Counted from the first letter of the stretch, positions 1 to 10,926 are shown. The stretch is 64,000 nucleotides of DNA from Danio rerio (GCF_049306965.1 NC_133176.1:9397501-9461500), one strand, 5' to 3'. Translations and numbers: made by a program. Notes: generated from the sequence alone by a model not told the origin.

Positions 1-56
1 TCAGCTGGACAACAAATGGAGAGGTACTTTTATTAGTGAGTGTGGTGTGTGCTCAC

Positions 57-560
57 CTTGGGTTGGCCGTGTTTTCTGTGATTGACTGTGATCATCCAGG
101 TATGGAAGTGTTTTTCCTGAAGACCTTTGTGACAATCTTTGTTCAAGAAAATCCAAATTTTATATTTTAATTTTTATTTTTATTTGTATTTTTAAAAAGG
201 GGCATCAAAATATACTATGTACTTTTTTGTGGTTATATAACAGCTTGTTAAACACAACCAGATAAAAAAAGCAAATTGGAATGCTTTTAATAACTTAAAA
301 TACTTTTAACATCACATTAATTTGTACCTGAGTGTAGACATATCCAAATCCTGTTGATATACTGTAATAAACAAAACATACAAATTATTTAGGTAACTGA
401 ACAGAAATTGTTTAAGTTATATTTGCTTTCTGTGAATGTGGTTTGTTTTATCACCTAGGTCAGGACGTTCCCTGGAAGAACTGCTTTGTGTTCGTCTCTC
501 ATCAAGACTACTCTCATCATATAGTGGCTCATTTGCTGACACAGCATATCTTTTGTTATA
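57..560 (-). other. Duplicated two-exon-like block, copy A
   Basis: On the minus strand two open segments are bounded by plausible splice sites: 549-455 (95 bp; AAAAG before it, CTAG/GTGATA after it) and 136-57 (80 bp; AAG/GTGAGC donor). Reading on from one to the other in phase 1 stays open and includes YAVSANEPLYDESSLDERRT. The same pair recurs at 3.24-3.74 kb. There the 95-bp segment has identical length and no indels, whereas the intervening sequence has several. I do not recognise the protein. It could be part of a host gene running off the left edge, or a transposon-borne sequence. Confidence 0.3.
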
Positions 561-599
561 AAAAAATAAGTCAAACTAAAATTAAAAAGATATAAACAG

Positions 600-837
600 T
601 AGAATGAGGATAGTCTAAAAGCATAGTCAGAATACATTCAAAAAGTCAGGGCAGGGGCAAAACAATAAACAAAACAAAACACAGCAGGAAAAACAAGAAA
701 AAAAGGCTTTATGATGTACCACAGGAAAAACAAGTCTCAGCAAAGTGTGTTCTTATTCTTCGTGCATTACCACCACCTACAATACTGGCATGTGAGCCTG
801 AGTCAACTACTTACCAAATAACAAACAAAAAAAAAAA
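600..837. other. No gene seen; A-rich spacer next to LINE 3' end
   Basis: The stretch is A-rich on the plus strand and probably includes the short 3' untranslated tail of the minus-strand LINE that ends just to its right. I see no open frame with coding character. Confidence 0.3.
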
Positions 838-1640
838 CTTTCATCCTTTACATTCTGATAATTGGGCCAGTTCTTCTTAGATGATTTAATAAACTTAAAT
901 TGTTTTGACCCCCTCCCAAGTATAATTTTAATGCTGATTTAAATCTTTCATCCTTCATAAATTCTTTCTTTAATATTTCTCTTTCTAGAATGTTGTTTGA
1001 CAGTGACATAACACTTGTTTGACAGACTAATCCTCTTGACAATGATCACATAAGTCAGTTAGATGTTTCCCTATTAAATTAAATGTTTTATTTAAACCTG
1101 TGTGTCCTATTCTCTGTCGTGTTATTATGCCTTCTGTTATATTATTTCCTTTACCTATCCTTCAATTTCCTACTTTAACCTGTGTTCTATAGTAATGTCT
1201 ACCCGTTATATACCTATCCCAATTATATTGCCATTGTTTTAATATGTTATTCTTAACTATAGTTTTTGCTTCTGATTTACTAAATATGAATATCAATTTT
1301 GTCTAGCTTACATGCCTCTAGCTCTGCAGCTTTGTTCCCTTTAATTCCTATATGTGCTGAAATCCACATGAACACTATCATCACATTTGTTCTCTTAAGT
1401 CTAAATAAAATTTCAATATACAATCTTGCCTGTTCCATGATGACATCGACTTAATTGAACTCAATGCTGAACTGGAATCTGAATATATATTATTTTCTTC
1501 ATGCCACTTGTCCAGTACAGAGCAGCAATTATAGCCATCAGCTCTACTGTATATATTGCCAGGTGATCTGTAGTTCTTTCAGATCTTTCCAAAAACACCA
1601 AAACTGGTCCTTCTGTATCCAAACTCTTAGAACGATCGGT
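838..1640 (-). mobile_element. LINE fragment with RNase H (I/Nimb-like), 3' part
   Basis: The minus strand encodes a decayed C-terminal piece of a non-LTR retrotransposon ORF2. From 1640 leftwards it shows the RNase H signatures YTDRSKS and TVELMAIIAAL, then a degraded version of the 'VFMWIPAHIGIKGNEAAD' region (here VFMWISAHIGIKGNKAAE). Around 1042-848 there is an open tail ending in RTGPIIRM. RNase H after the reverse transcriptase is typical of the I and related LINE clades. Several stops and frameshifts show it is dead. The 5' part continues at 2233-2510 beyond a SINE insertion. Confidence 0.6.
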
Positions 1641-2232
1641 GTAAGTGTAAAATGTAATGTGTGTATTTATATAGCGCATTTATTGTGTATGGCCATACAC
1701 CCAAAGCGCTTCACAATCATGAGGGGGGTCTCTCCACACCACCACCAGTGTGCAGCATCCACTTGGATGGTGCGACGGCAGCCACAGGACAACGGCGCCA
1801 GTGCGCTCACCACACACCAGCTATTAGTGGAGAGGAGAGACAGTGATAGAGCCAATTCGGTGGAAGGGGATGATTGGGAGGCCATGATCGTAAGGGCCAA
1901 TAGAGGGACTTTGGCCAGGACACCGGGGTTACACCCCTGCTCTTTCACGAGAAGTGCCATGGGATTTTTAATGACCACAGAGAGTCAGGACCTCGGTTTA
2001 ACGTCTCATCCGAAAGACGGCGCCCACTGACAGTAGTGTCCCCTTCACTTTTACTGGGGCATTAGGACTCACACAGACCACAGGTTGAGCACCCCCTGCT
2101 GGCCTCACTAACACCACTTCCAACAGCAACCTAGTGTTCCCTAGTGGTCTCCCATCCAGGTACTGACCAGGCTCAGCCCTGCTTAGCTTCAGTGAGTAAC
2201 CAGTCTTGGGCTGCAGGGTGACATGGCTGTAT
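1641..2232 (-). mobile_element. 5S rRNA-derived SINE (SINE3-type) inserted in the LINE
   Basis: Read on the minus strand, the element starts near 2232 with a 5S rRNA-like head: CACCCTG, then GAAGCTAAGCAGGG, CAGTACCTGGATGGGAGACC. A body follows with the CGTCTTTCGGATGAGACG block, ending near the 'AAGCGCTTTGGGTG...ATATA' region at its 3' end. A second, better preserved copy lies at 39.74-40.29 kb and a decayed plus-strand copy at 11.06-11.39 kb. The 5S-like stretch is an element head, not a 5S gene. It separates two halves of one LINE ORF, so it inserted after the LINE. Confidence 0.7.
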
Positions 2233-2510
2233 ACTGTGTACACTTCAGTATATTCTTTATATTTTGTTATAATTCTATATTCTATTATCCCTGACATATT
2301 AGCAATATTTCTATAATCCTGGCTACTGTTCAGTAGATCCAAATCAACTAAACCTAAAGGAAAGAACCATGGTGGTGGTGCTGCTGCTATTGGTACTGCT
2401 TTGGTAAAACCTTTATCATTCAATCCCATCTCTTTAGCTACTTCTATATGATCCCTTCCGAAAAAGACTGTTTTGCTTTTGTAAAATCAAACTATCGATT
2501 TACAAACTTA
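2233..2510 (-). mobile_element. LINE fragment, part upstream of the SINE insertion
   Basis: The minus-strand frame from 2429 reads MGLNDKGFTKAVPIAAAPPP and later ends with TKYKEYTEVYT at about 2236, where the SINE begins. On the far side of the SINE the frame resumes with the RNase H 'DxSKS' residues, so both pieces come from one LINE copy. The segment corresponds to the spacer between reverse transcriptase and RNase H. Confidence 0.5.
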
Positions 2511-2511
2511 A

Positions 2512-3190
2512 GCTAAGGTCACACTGGACTTTTCTCCCCATAGACTTGCATTCATATGCACACGAATGCGTCAGACCGGAAACGCAAGCTTGTGCTGTCA
2601 AAATTGATGCGTTAACACACATGATTAATTTAAAATATTTAACACGTTAAAAAAATTAATGCAGTTGCAGTTTTTTATTTCCTGTTGTGTGTTTAATGTG
2701 CAAAGAAATATGGATAAGACCAAGGAAACGCTTTTAGGAGAAAGTTTTCAGTATAAAATGTCGCATTACCAGGCTATCCAGCTTTTCCTCCAGAGTTTCA
2801 TGCACTTTTGGATGTTTCATTTTTAATCTTTAAGTCATTTTTAGACTTTAACTGCAGTTCAGCAGTTCACTTTCATTCAGGAACATATTATTTATGCCTC
2901 GTGACAACTATTGGATGAAAATATGAAGTAAGGACTGCGGGAAGAGTGTAGTTTTAATGGAATTTGATACCGCATGGCGAACGAAAAGAAAAACCTCCGC
3001 ATTTCAGGACTTGAGTGGTCCTTCAAGGTAATCAAAAATCACTACTCACATGGTAGAGTTTTAATCAGTATTATGTTAATCATAAAATTGCAGTATTGGT
3101 GTCCATGTAAATGTACTCAGTGAAAGTGCCAGATGATGTCGCAAGCTGTCAAAGAGAGCTCATTCCTCTTTCTTTAAAGGGCCATGATTC
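2512..3190. repeat. Decayed TIR-type repeat related to the 34.6-36.2 kb element
   Basis: The stretch contains GACTTTAACTGCAGTT and TTTCATTCAGGAACAT near 2850, and TTTGATACCGCATGGCGAA near 2967. The same motifs occur in the TTAA-flanked element at 34.6-36.2 kb and, in part, in the foldback at 4.25-4.60 kb. A TTTAAAGGGCCATGA end-like motif is seen near 3174. No coding frame is visible. Confidence 0.4.
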
Positions 3191-3239
3191 CATGCGCCCT
3201 CAAATGTTTCATTAAGTTTGATGAGTTTCCCCCTTTCTG

Positions 3240-3760
3240 TAATTGACTGTGATCATCCAGGTATGAAAGTGTTTTTCCTGAATGTCTTTGTGACGATCTT
3301 TGTTCAAGAAAATCCAAATTTTATATAAAAAATTTTATTTTAATTTGTCTTAAAAAAAGGGGCATCAAATTATATACTATGTGTTTTTTTTGTGTGTGTG
3401 GTTAAATTACAGCTTGTTATGGTAACAATGATATGAAAACACAGCCAGTTAAACAAAATAAAGCAAATTAGAATGCTATTAATAACTTAATATAATTTTA
3501 ACATCACATTAATTTGTACCTGAGTGTAGACATATCCAAATCCTGTCGATATACTGTAATAAACAAAACATACAAATTATTTAAGCAACTGAACATAAAT
3601 TGCTTAAGTTATATTTACTTTCTGTGAATATGGTTTGTTTTATCACCTAGGTTAGGGCGTTCCCAGGAAGAACTGCTTTGTGTACGTCTTTCATCAAGAT
3701 TACTCTCATCATATAGTGGCTCATTTGTTGACACAGCATATCTTTTGTAATAAAAGTAAA
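3240..3760 (-). other. Duplicated two-exon-like block, copy B
   Basis: This is the second copy of the block at 57-560, in the same orientation and roughly 88-90% identical by eye. The minus-strand exon-like segment 3741-3647 reads YAVSTNEPLYDESNLDERRT and is preceded by a long pyrimidine tract ending in ACAAAAG. The partner segment begins at 3297 (DRHKDIQEKHFHTWM) and stays similar to copy A until about 3240. Substitutions include both silent and replacement changes, but no indels fall in the exon-like parts. The product is unknown. Confidence 0.3.
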
Positions 3761-3859
3761 AAAAAAATTAAAATATGTTTTGGAATTACTTGTTCAGAAA
3801 GTAATAAATCAAAAGTGCAGTATGTAAATGTTTTGGAAAGAGATCAATCTTTTTTAAGT

Positions 3860-4245
3860 TAGTATTTGTTGTTTACTTTTATATTTAGTTTTCTTTAGTT
3901 TACATTTCTTTTTATTTGTATATTTTTTCTTCCTCTGAAACTAAACACGTCAAATCTGCAGTAGAAGGTGGTGTATCTAATACTGACATATTCAAGAAAG
4001 GCATCTTTAAACAAAATGTATTATTATTGTTACGAGTAGTTGTATAGTGTGCTTGTGTGGTGTTTCTCTCTCGCTCGCTTGCTTGCTTTCTCTCTCTCGC
4101 TCTCTCTCATTCTCAGAAATCTAATTATTTGTCTTAATCTAAATAAGACAATAATATGATTAAGGTGTTTACATGAATTTCTTTTTCAATGCTTTTGTCA
4201 TGATCCCGTTTTACTTGCCATAGCACATAATTTAATTAAAGTCAT
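3860..4245. other. No gene; (TC)-rich simple sequence
   Basis: AT-rich sequence with a degenerate CTCTCTCGCT/GCTTGCTT tract at about 4065-4115. I see no open frame or transposon end. Confidence 0.4.
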
Positions 4246-4600
4246 TGTGTCACCATGCTATCCAAGTTTCCTCTGAAGTTTGATGTAACTTCGGGCGTTT
4301 AATGTTTAATTTGTTGACTTTAACTGCAGTTTGGCACTTTCACTTTCATTCAGGAACATTTCATGCATGCACCCTGTTACAAATGAGATATTGGATACAA
4401 CTACTGTATTGGCTGCTGGAAGAGTGTTGTTTTAATGGAAATTCTTACCATGCTCAATGGAAGAAACGTCCGCATGCATTAAATGTTCCTGAATGAAAGT
4501 GAAAGTGCCAAACTGCAGTTAAAGTTGACAAATTAAAAATGACACACCCGAATTTACATTAAACTCCAGAGGAAACGTGGATAGCGTGGTCACCTGGTGA
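4246..4600. repeat. Foldback (long imperfect palindrome)
   Basis: Arms of about 125 bases face each other across a spacer of about 90 bases. The left arm, from GTCACCATGCTATCC to AGGAACATTTCATGCATGC (4246-4377), matches the reverse complement of 4473-4600, for example GCCAAACTGCAGTTAAAG against CTTTAACTGCAGTTTGGC. Arm identity is roughly 85% by eye. It belongs to the same family as sequences at 2.75-3.0 kb and 35.8-36.0 kb, and looks like a nonautonomous foldback transposon. Confidence 0.65.
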
Positions 4601-5200
4601 CGTGATGAGAGAGAAAGAGAGAGACCAGGGATTATGTTTTTAATCCTGTTATCTTACGTTTTTGGGTTAGGCTAAACTTCTTTTTTAATTATTATTTGTT
4701 GAACTGAGAATAGCTGTCCAAATTTAAAATTGATGCACCCACATGTTGCAAGATTGATGAAACCAACAGGAGCAAGTAAACAGTAGTTTACTAGGCTTTA
4801 CACTGTATCCATCACACTCCATGTTTTGAGTTTGACTCTGCAGAGTCTTTCTCTTCAAATATCCCATACACACCTTTAACTCAACAAAAGCAAATGAGAA
4901 TTTAAACTACAAAGATCACACTATTTCTTACCCAGAATCATAGCTGCATGTTGACATTGCTAAAAAAAAAAAGCCAGTATAAAATCAAAGCTGGATTGTA
5001 AATCAAAATTTCTACAGTATGTGTGCTCTAAATAAACAATGTTCTTATACTCAAATGTGTCTACTCACCTTTTTTTGGTTTTCTTTGTGATTCAGTTTTA
5101 ATATCAACATGGTCTTTTGTATGTCGTCGATCACCAGTCTGTGATTGACTCCCATCTCTTTTGTTACCCATCTATTAATATTTTAAAACCACTATTAAAC

Positions 5201-5205
<5 letters not shown>
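4601..5205. other. No gene seen
   Basis: AT-rich spacer with short A-runs. No repeat ends, splice-bounded frames or RNA gene motifs are recognisable. Confidence 0.4.

Positions 5206-5296
<91 letters not shown>
5206..5296. repeat. (AT)n microsatellite
   Basis: About 45 uninterrupted TA units. The tyrosine-isoleucine repeat ORF read across it is an artefact. Confidence 0.97.
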
Positions 5297-5299
<3 letters not shown>

Positions 5300-5860
5300 A
5301 AAAGTAGTTAATCAAATACTAATACACATTAATGGTCTTCTAAACATGACATGCGAAAAGGAAGCTCTATATTTTAATTGTACTGTGTTCTAAAACAATG
5401 AAACCAATCTGTGCCAGTAAATGATGGACTGAACTGATCTTATTACTCAATCTATTGCAAAGGATACAAAAATTCCTTGATTCTCAAGAAGGTGACATGC
5501 AGAAGGGGACCATTACATTTTTAACAGAATAGACCAATTATTGTAATTTGTATAACTGTACCTGACCACTTGGCTGCAGATGCTTTTTTTCATATTTTGA
5601 TTGTGGTGGTCCCATTTTTTCTCTTTTTCCCCCCACCTAAATATGATCAAATAACACAGCTCCATTAACACAATTATTTGGCATTCAAAAAGTAACTTTT
5701 TGCTGCTGTCTAAAACAGGGTCACACAAGACATTGAATATGTGAAATATCTCTGGAAATCACAACAGATGATTTTAATGTCTTAAATGTGCTGTACAGTA
5801 ATTATTAAAAGCTACATTTTTATTAATAGCTAGCCTATGTTACCAATAGTTGAACATGTT
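5297..5860. other. No gene seen
   Basis: Plain AT-rich spacer with no supported feature. Confidence 0.4.
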
Positions 5861-6728
5861 CACTCACCAGCCACTTTATTGGCAACACCTGTCCTTAATG
5901 CAAATTTTTTATCAGCCAATCACATGGCAGCAACTCAATGCATTTAGGCCTGTATACATGGTCAAGACGATCTGCTGCAGTTCAAACCGAGCATTAGAAT
6001 GGGGCAGAAATGTGATTTAAGTAACTTTGAATGTGGCATGGTTGTTGCCATGTCATAAACACAAATTATCTCTGACTAGTTTCTTGAACATGACAAGGAG
6101 TTCACAGCACAAATGGCCTCCACAGTCACCAGATTTCTATGGTGGTTGAGAGAGCTTAATGTGCTGCAATTTAAGAAAACACCAGCAATTACAAAAAAAA
6201 AAAAAAAAAAAACACCAGCAAATTAAAAAAAATCTTCATCCATTTGACGGCACATGTGCTGTAAATGCTCACAAAGCATACACATAAAATGTGCTGCATT
6301 TTCACACAACGCAAACAAATTAATAAAATGTGCTGCATTTTCACACAACGCAAACAAATGAATAAAATGTGTTGCATTTTCTCACTTGCAAAAACTTTGG
6401 AACACAAAGCAAATGTTTCAAGGGGACCCAATAATGTGCTGACACTGCTGTGCCATGACTATTGCTCAGGGAAAAAGCTCTCGGCCATTGTAGATTTCAA
6501 TGCAATATAGCACCTTTGGGATGGGATGGAGTGGGAGATTCGGATTATGTATGTGCAGCCAACAAATCTGCAGCAACTGCGTGATGCTTTCATGTTGATG
6601 TGGACCAAAATCTCAGAGGAATATTTCCAGTACCTTGTTGAATCTATGTCATGAAGGATTAAGGCGGTTCTGAGGGCAAAATGGGGTCCAATTTGGTAAG
6701 GTGTACCTAATAAAATGGCCGGTGAGTG
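5861..6728 (+). mobile_element. Tc1-like element, internally deleted, with inserted repeat
   Basis: The ends are CACTCACC(A/G)GCCACTTTATT at the left and AATAAAATGGCCGGTGAGTG at the right, followed by TA. The left third matches the beginning of a common fish Tc1-like element (TGCAGTTCAAACCGAGCAT, then ACTTTGAATGTGGCATGG). It then jumps to the 3' part of the transposase, whose plus-strand frame includes TNLQQLRDAFMLMWTKISEE. The catalytic core is deleted. A 354-bp sequence with a short direct repeat (AGATTTC) at each side interrupts the transposase remnant at 6138-6491. Confidence 0.7.
6138..6491. mobile_element. Short insertion with direct-repeat flanks and internal minisatellite
   Basis: AGATTTC at 6131-6137 is repeated at 6492-6498. 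Removing one copy plus the insert restores the Tc1 transposase alignment, so the boundaries are well fixed. The insert contains about three copies of a roughly 38-bp unit built on AAAATGTGCTGCATTTTCAC (6285-6385). The 7-8 bp duplication suits a hAT-type MITE, but no clear TIR was recognised. Confidence 0.55.
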
Positions 6729-6729
6729 T

Positions 6730-7115
6730 AATTTTAATGGAATTGTGATCATGTTGTTACTCTTAGAAGCCACTAGATGGCACTGTGTTTTAAGTAAGAG
6801 TTTGTGAGTCAGAAAAAAATAAAAATAAAAGCATGAAAAACGGCACTATTTCCTTTAATTTTAAACATTTTGTTTATAGAAAAAGGTTGAATGTTTATGC
6901 TCTCAATTTAATTTGTATTTCCATGTCTAGTTTTTGTTTTCTATGCCTCACGATTATGTCCCATGATTAGTGAATACTGTGCTTCTGTTTAAATAAAATG
7001 CCTATGCCACTGCCAGTCGGTGTGACTGCAATAGGAAAAGTGCAAGCGTTTGTCCTGTGTGACATTTCTAAAAACGTGAAATGACCCCAAAATGTACGCT
7101 TGTTTCTATTTTCAC
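6730..7115. other. No gene seen
   Basis: AT-rich spacer with no supported feature. Confidence 0.4.
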
Positions 7116-7350
7116 TTTTATTGATTTAACCTGATAGTAATCCTAGTGTAACCCCGCTGGTCGTACTGTACGCCACCCAACCCGATCCGAGCTGGTATTG
7201 AAAAGACGACCTTCCTCAAGGGAGTTTGTTGCTCTACCAAGGAGGCAAAAGACTGGCCTCTAGCGTCTGTCGCTAGAGCCCCTTCAGAGGTCAGAGGAGT
7301 GAGGTTTACCTGCACAGCACTTACTAGCTGGTCTCTGCTACACTGGCATA
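7116..7350 (-). repeat. Possible tRNA-related SINE
   Basis: This is a GC-richer island in AT-rich surroundings. On the minus strand CTCCTTGGTAGAGCAACAAA resembles a polymerase III A-box region, and a TTCAATACC motif about 40 bases on could be a degenerate B box. No tRNA fold is obvious. The family is not recognised. Confidence 0.25.
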
Positions 7351-8198
7351 TCAATCCAATCAAAAAACAGGATTCTAAACAGCTGAAATAGCGTTGTCCT
7401 TTAAGGCATTTAAACTTGATTTGATTTTAGAGGATTAAAAAATTGCGTTTTAATTGTATCTTTGTATCCTATTCTATCCTAAGTTTAAACAAAATGGGTA
7501 CCCCAAGGGAAGATACAGCTTTCTCCAATCAGGAAGTGCTGTTCGTGTTCTTTTCCCTCCTCCATTTTACTAGTGTAAGTGCTTCTTTTTACTTTCTTTT
7601 TTGAAATAAAAAAATATAATAAGTTACAATAAGTAATATTTATAAATATTTATAAAAATACTTGCCCAGCTACACGACATCAACCAAGTCGTGGACATTA
7701 CAGCAGTTTGGGTGAGTTGGCAGAGCTGTCTTAAATAACGTTACAGACTTTTCTAAACAAACTGCATGTACAGTGAAAGGAAAAGCTTTACAACCGTTCA
7801 CTTTCCACTTGTTTTTAAACCAAGGAAAATGGCAGTTTGGTTTGTAGACGTAAACAACGTGTAAATGCACCTTTAAAAGGACTTTTCTCCCACAGAGTCA
7901 GCTATACACATAACATTTTTCACAAAGAAATTACGATCTCCATTCCAAAGCGATCCCTGAGCTTTTGGTGTGGATCTGAGCGCAACTTTAAATCAAACCG
8001 AACCAATTTATTTAGTTTGTTGCTGTAGCTATACTGTGGAAAAACAAATATGGACGAGTGAAATCACCTTAAAATCCGCAAAAGACCTGTATTATTATAG
8101 GCTGCATAATATTGTTTGTCTTTGTTACCCATGGGTGAACATAATTTTTTAGGCTATAACTAGGCTACATACACTTATATCATTTTAGTTAATAACAA

Positions 8199-8202
<4 letters not shown>
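7351..8202. other. No gene seen
   Basis: AT-rich spacer. Short frames such as 7837-8028 lack splice context or recognisable content. Confidence 0.35.

Positions 8203-8242
<40 letters not shown>
8203..8242. repeat. (AT)n microsatellite
   Basis: About 20 TA units. Confidence 0.95.
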
Positions 8243-8245
<3 letters not shown>

Positions 8246-8938
8246 GTTAAAAAAGGCCACTCACCGAGAACCGTCAAAAAGATTCTGTTTTCACTTTTAC
8301 ATTTAGACAGGTGTGGACAGAGGTGATGCGTTCCCACCAATATCCACTGACCATAGAAATGTCCCCACCAATAACTTAATCCACTTTTAAAAAAATTGCA
8401 CTGTTAACCTAGACAAGCAGAAAGGGTTCAGGGTTCACATTCCCTCCTTGAGTCCTCCCGCCCACAAAACACATTTTGATTGACTGTGCCTTTCCCTGCT
8501 GTCATGTGTGAGAGAGGGTAAAGTCTAGATGTGATATGCACAGTAATAAAGCAGCATTATTTATGACACTGTATAACAATAGTTAATATTTTTACAGTAC
8601 TATGACGCTTGGGTTAAGGGTTGGGGAGGGAGTAGGTGTTAAAAATACAATTTATTAGGTAGTTTACTAGATAACATAACAATTTGTCAGACAACATACA
8701 GCCTGTGTATAGGCATAATACTGATATGTGATACATGTTTCATTTGCACTATGGCTAAAATAAACAGAAGTCTTTATTAAAGTATCTCTTTAATAAACTT
8801 TTTTTAACATTACACTATCAGGCCGGTAGCCAGATTATTGAAAAGGTTTGGTTATTTATTTATTTTTTTGAAAAACAACCTTTTTGCAGTTGTTCCGCCT
8901 GATTTTCTATTTAATTATGAGGTATAAATATTGTATTT
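8243..8938. other. No gene seen
   Basis: Unremarkable spacer. A GGTTAAGGGTTGGGGAGGGAGT stretch near 8615 resembles a motif common in fish repeats, but no element ends were found. Confidence 0.35.
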
Positions 8939-9172
8939 TGGCGACGCAGTGGCGCAGTAGGTAGTGTTGTCGCCTCACAGTAAGAAGGTCGCTGGTTCGA
9001 GCCTCGGCTCAGTTGGCGTTTCTGTGTGGAGTTTGCATCTTCTCCCTGCCTTCGCTTGGGTTTCCTCTGGGTGCTCAGGTTTCCCCCAGAGTCCAAGGCA
9101 TGCGGTTCATATTAATTTGACTAAATTGATTAATAAAGGGACTAAGCCGACAAGAAAATGAATGAATGAAAT
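8939..9172 (+). mobile_element. DANA-type SINE, internally shortened
   Basis: The tRNA-like head is GGCGACGCAGTGGCGCAGTA with the B-box GGTTCGAGCC. The tail is ATTAATAAAGGGACTAAGCC plus GAATGAATGAA. The middle third of the usual element is missing, with a jump after 'CAAGGCATGCGGTTCA'. Confidence 0.9.
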
Positions 9173-9850
9173 ATTGTATTTTAGGGACATTATAAGAACT
9201 ATTTTTGCTGGATCAGCTTGTTGGATAGTTATCTTAACCACACTTTTTGATGTACCAAAAAAATATTTTCAACCGTTTTGTCAATTTGCTTACCATACTA
9301 TTTTACTATTTTAAGTGTTTTATTTACAAATGTGCAGTTAAACTGTAAATTTTATTTTACAGTTATGTAAATAAATATTTCCCAATTGATGTGAATTGAT
9401 TCACAGCATGACTGATCATATTTTTTTTAGAGAAAGTCTTGTTTGTTTTATTATAGCTAGAATAAAAGCAGTTTTTACTTTGTTACAGGTTTAACTTTAA
9501 AGCAACAACTGACGTTTTGTTCAACCGCATTACAACGTTGAAGCCTGGTCAAATGCTTGAAATTTCTTGAATCAAATTGAAATTTTTCAATCTTTCAACA
9601 TTAAACATTTTATCAACAATATTTCAACGTTAAAAACACATAAGACCTCATTTCAATCATAAATAAGGTTGTGTGTCGGCTATAAGAGTGTTGCTGAAAA
9701 CTTGTTGCACCCCTGTTAAAAAATAAACGACTTCAACCAGCCTAAGCTGTTTGTATGGGGTTCCATTTGTGCCAAAATGCCCATGCCTGCTTTCTGCTTT
9801 GTACTTCCTATTCGTTTTTGTCAACTCTCATTGCCTGCATGTTCAGGAAA
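9173..9850. other. No gene seen
   Basis: AT-rich spacer with several 'CAACGTTGAA'-like words near 9530-9620. No transposon ends or coding frames could be supported. Confidence 0.35.
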
Positions 9851-9854
9851 ATCA

Positions 9855-10560
9855 GCTTTGTTGACGTACATGTTGTCTGTTGATGTGATCTTAATATGTT
9901 GCCCTGTCGGTTTTTCTCTGTTTTGTAGTCAAATTCTACGGGGTATTCTGTCATCTGCTCTGTGTCGTTTATACTGTCGTCCTACTGTTGTCTTTGCTGT
10001 CGTTTATACTGTCATCCTTACTGTCGTCGATATTTTTTAGAGGCATTACGGGTTTCAAGGGAGCATTTTGAGCAGAGACACAATTTCGACATAACCTGGT
10101 CTCCAAGAAATCTTTTTCAAGGACAATTTTCCTGTATTTACAGTAAGAAAAAAATCCTGATGAAAGTCTTTTTCTTTTGGATTGACTAATAAAATCAGTA
10201 TATAATCAATAATATTAGTATTGTTGTTAAAAATGGGTTGGGAAATATATTTTTAAATAATTACAATTACATAGGAGTAATATGGACTTCAACTTTACAT
10301 CCATATGCTGCTTATATCATATCAATAGTAAGGATGACAGTATAAACAACAGCATAGACGACAATAAGAGTGACAGAACAAACATTAGGACGACAGCATA
10401 TACAACAGTAAGGATGACAGTACAGATGAATAGACAACAACAAGGACAACAGATCAGATGACAGAATACCCCATAGAATGACAGTACAAAACAGAGAAAA
10501 AACAGACAGGACGTCAGATTGAGACAACATCATCGGACGACATGTACGGACAACATGTAC
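9855..10560. repeat. Large inverted repeat made of CTGTCGTC-type words
   Basis: The left arm (about 9858-10035) and right arm (about 10322-10560) are reverse complements with many mismatches. Both contain GGGGTATTCTGTCATCTG, TTTTTCTCTGTTTTGTA and repeated 'ACTGTCATCCTTACTGT'. The loop is about 290 bp. Within each arm an 11-12 bp word, (T)ACTGTCGTC, recurs and drifts. It looks like a foldback element or satellite-derived hairpin. It encodes nothing evident. Confidence 0.6.
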
Positions 10561-10619
10561 CAAACTCCCCTCAAAGAAGTCATCTTGTTAATCATTGCTT
10601 TGTTTATCCTGATGTATTA

Positions 10620-10621
<2 letters not shown>

Positions 10622-10703
<82 letters not shown>
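10622..10703. repeat. (AT)n microsatellite with T-run
   Basis: About 33 TA units followed by roughly 15 T. Confidence 0.95.
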
Positions 10704-10926
10704 GCTTTGATAGTTGCACATTTTTGCAAAGCTTCATTAATTGCAGGCTTTACACATTTGTCCATAAGCTGGACACTTTTTGTAACTGTTGATAATCTCA
10801 TTGTCAACATTTAATATGTCTTGCACTGATTTTCCATTTTGTGCTGTATACTTTACCATTTACTCTGCATAGCTTGACCTCTTTTCTTTGCATTTCTAAC
10901 ACTGCTTTTTTTGTTGCATCTGCCGC

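Noticed and set aside
1455-2030. A 191-codon plus-strand frame
   Set aside because: It runs antisense over the LINE RNase H region and the SINE, mixing two unrelated elements.
2140-2232. A 5S rRNA gene on the minus strand
   Set aside because: The match covers only parts of 5S rRNA, internal positions are changed, and it continues into a SINE body seen again at 40.2 kb.
5117-5311. Reading frames with long Tyr-Ile repeats over (AT)n arrays, here and near 10.6, 16.1, 21.5, 29.4, 60.6 and 61.4 kb
   Set aside because: They are translations of dinucleotide microsatellites and have no coding character.
6189-6510. Cys/Leu-rich repeated frames
   Set aside because: They translate the 38-bp tandem units inside the inserted repeat.
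8939-9010. tRNA genes at the heads of DANA elements
   Set aside because: A and B boxes are present but no cloverleaf with acceptor stem is formed. They are SINE heads.
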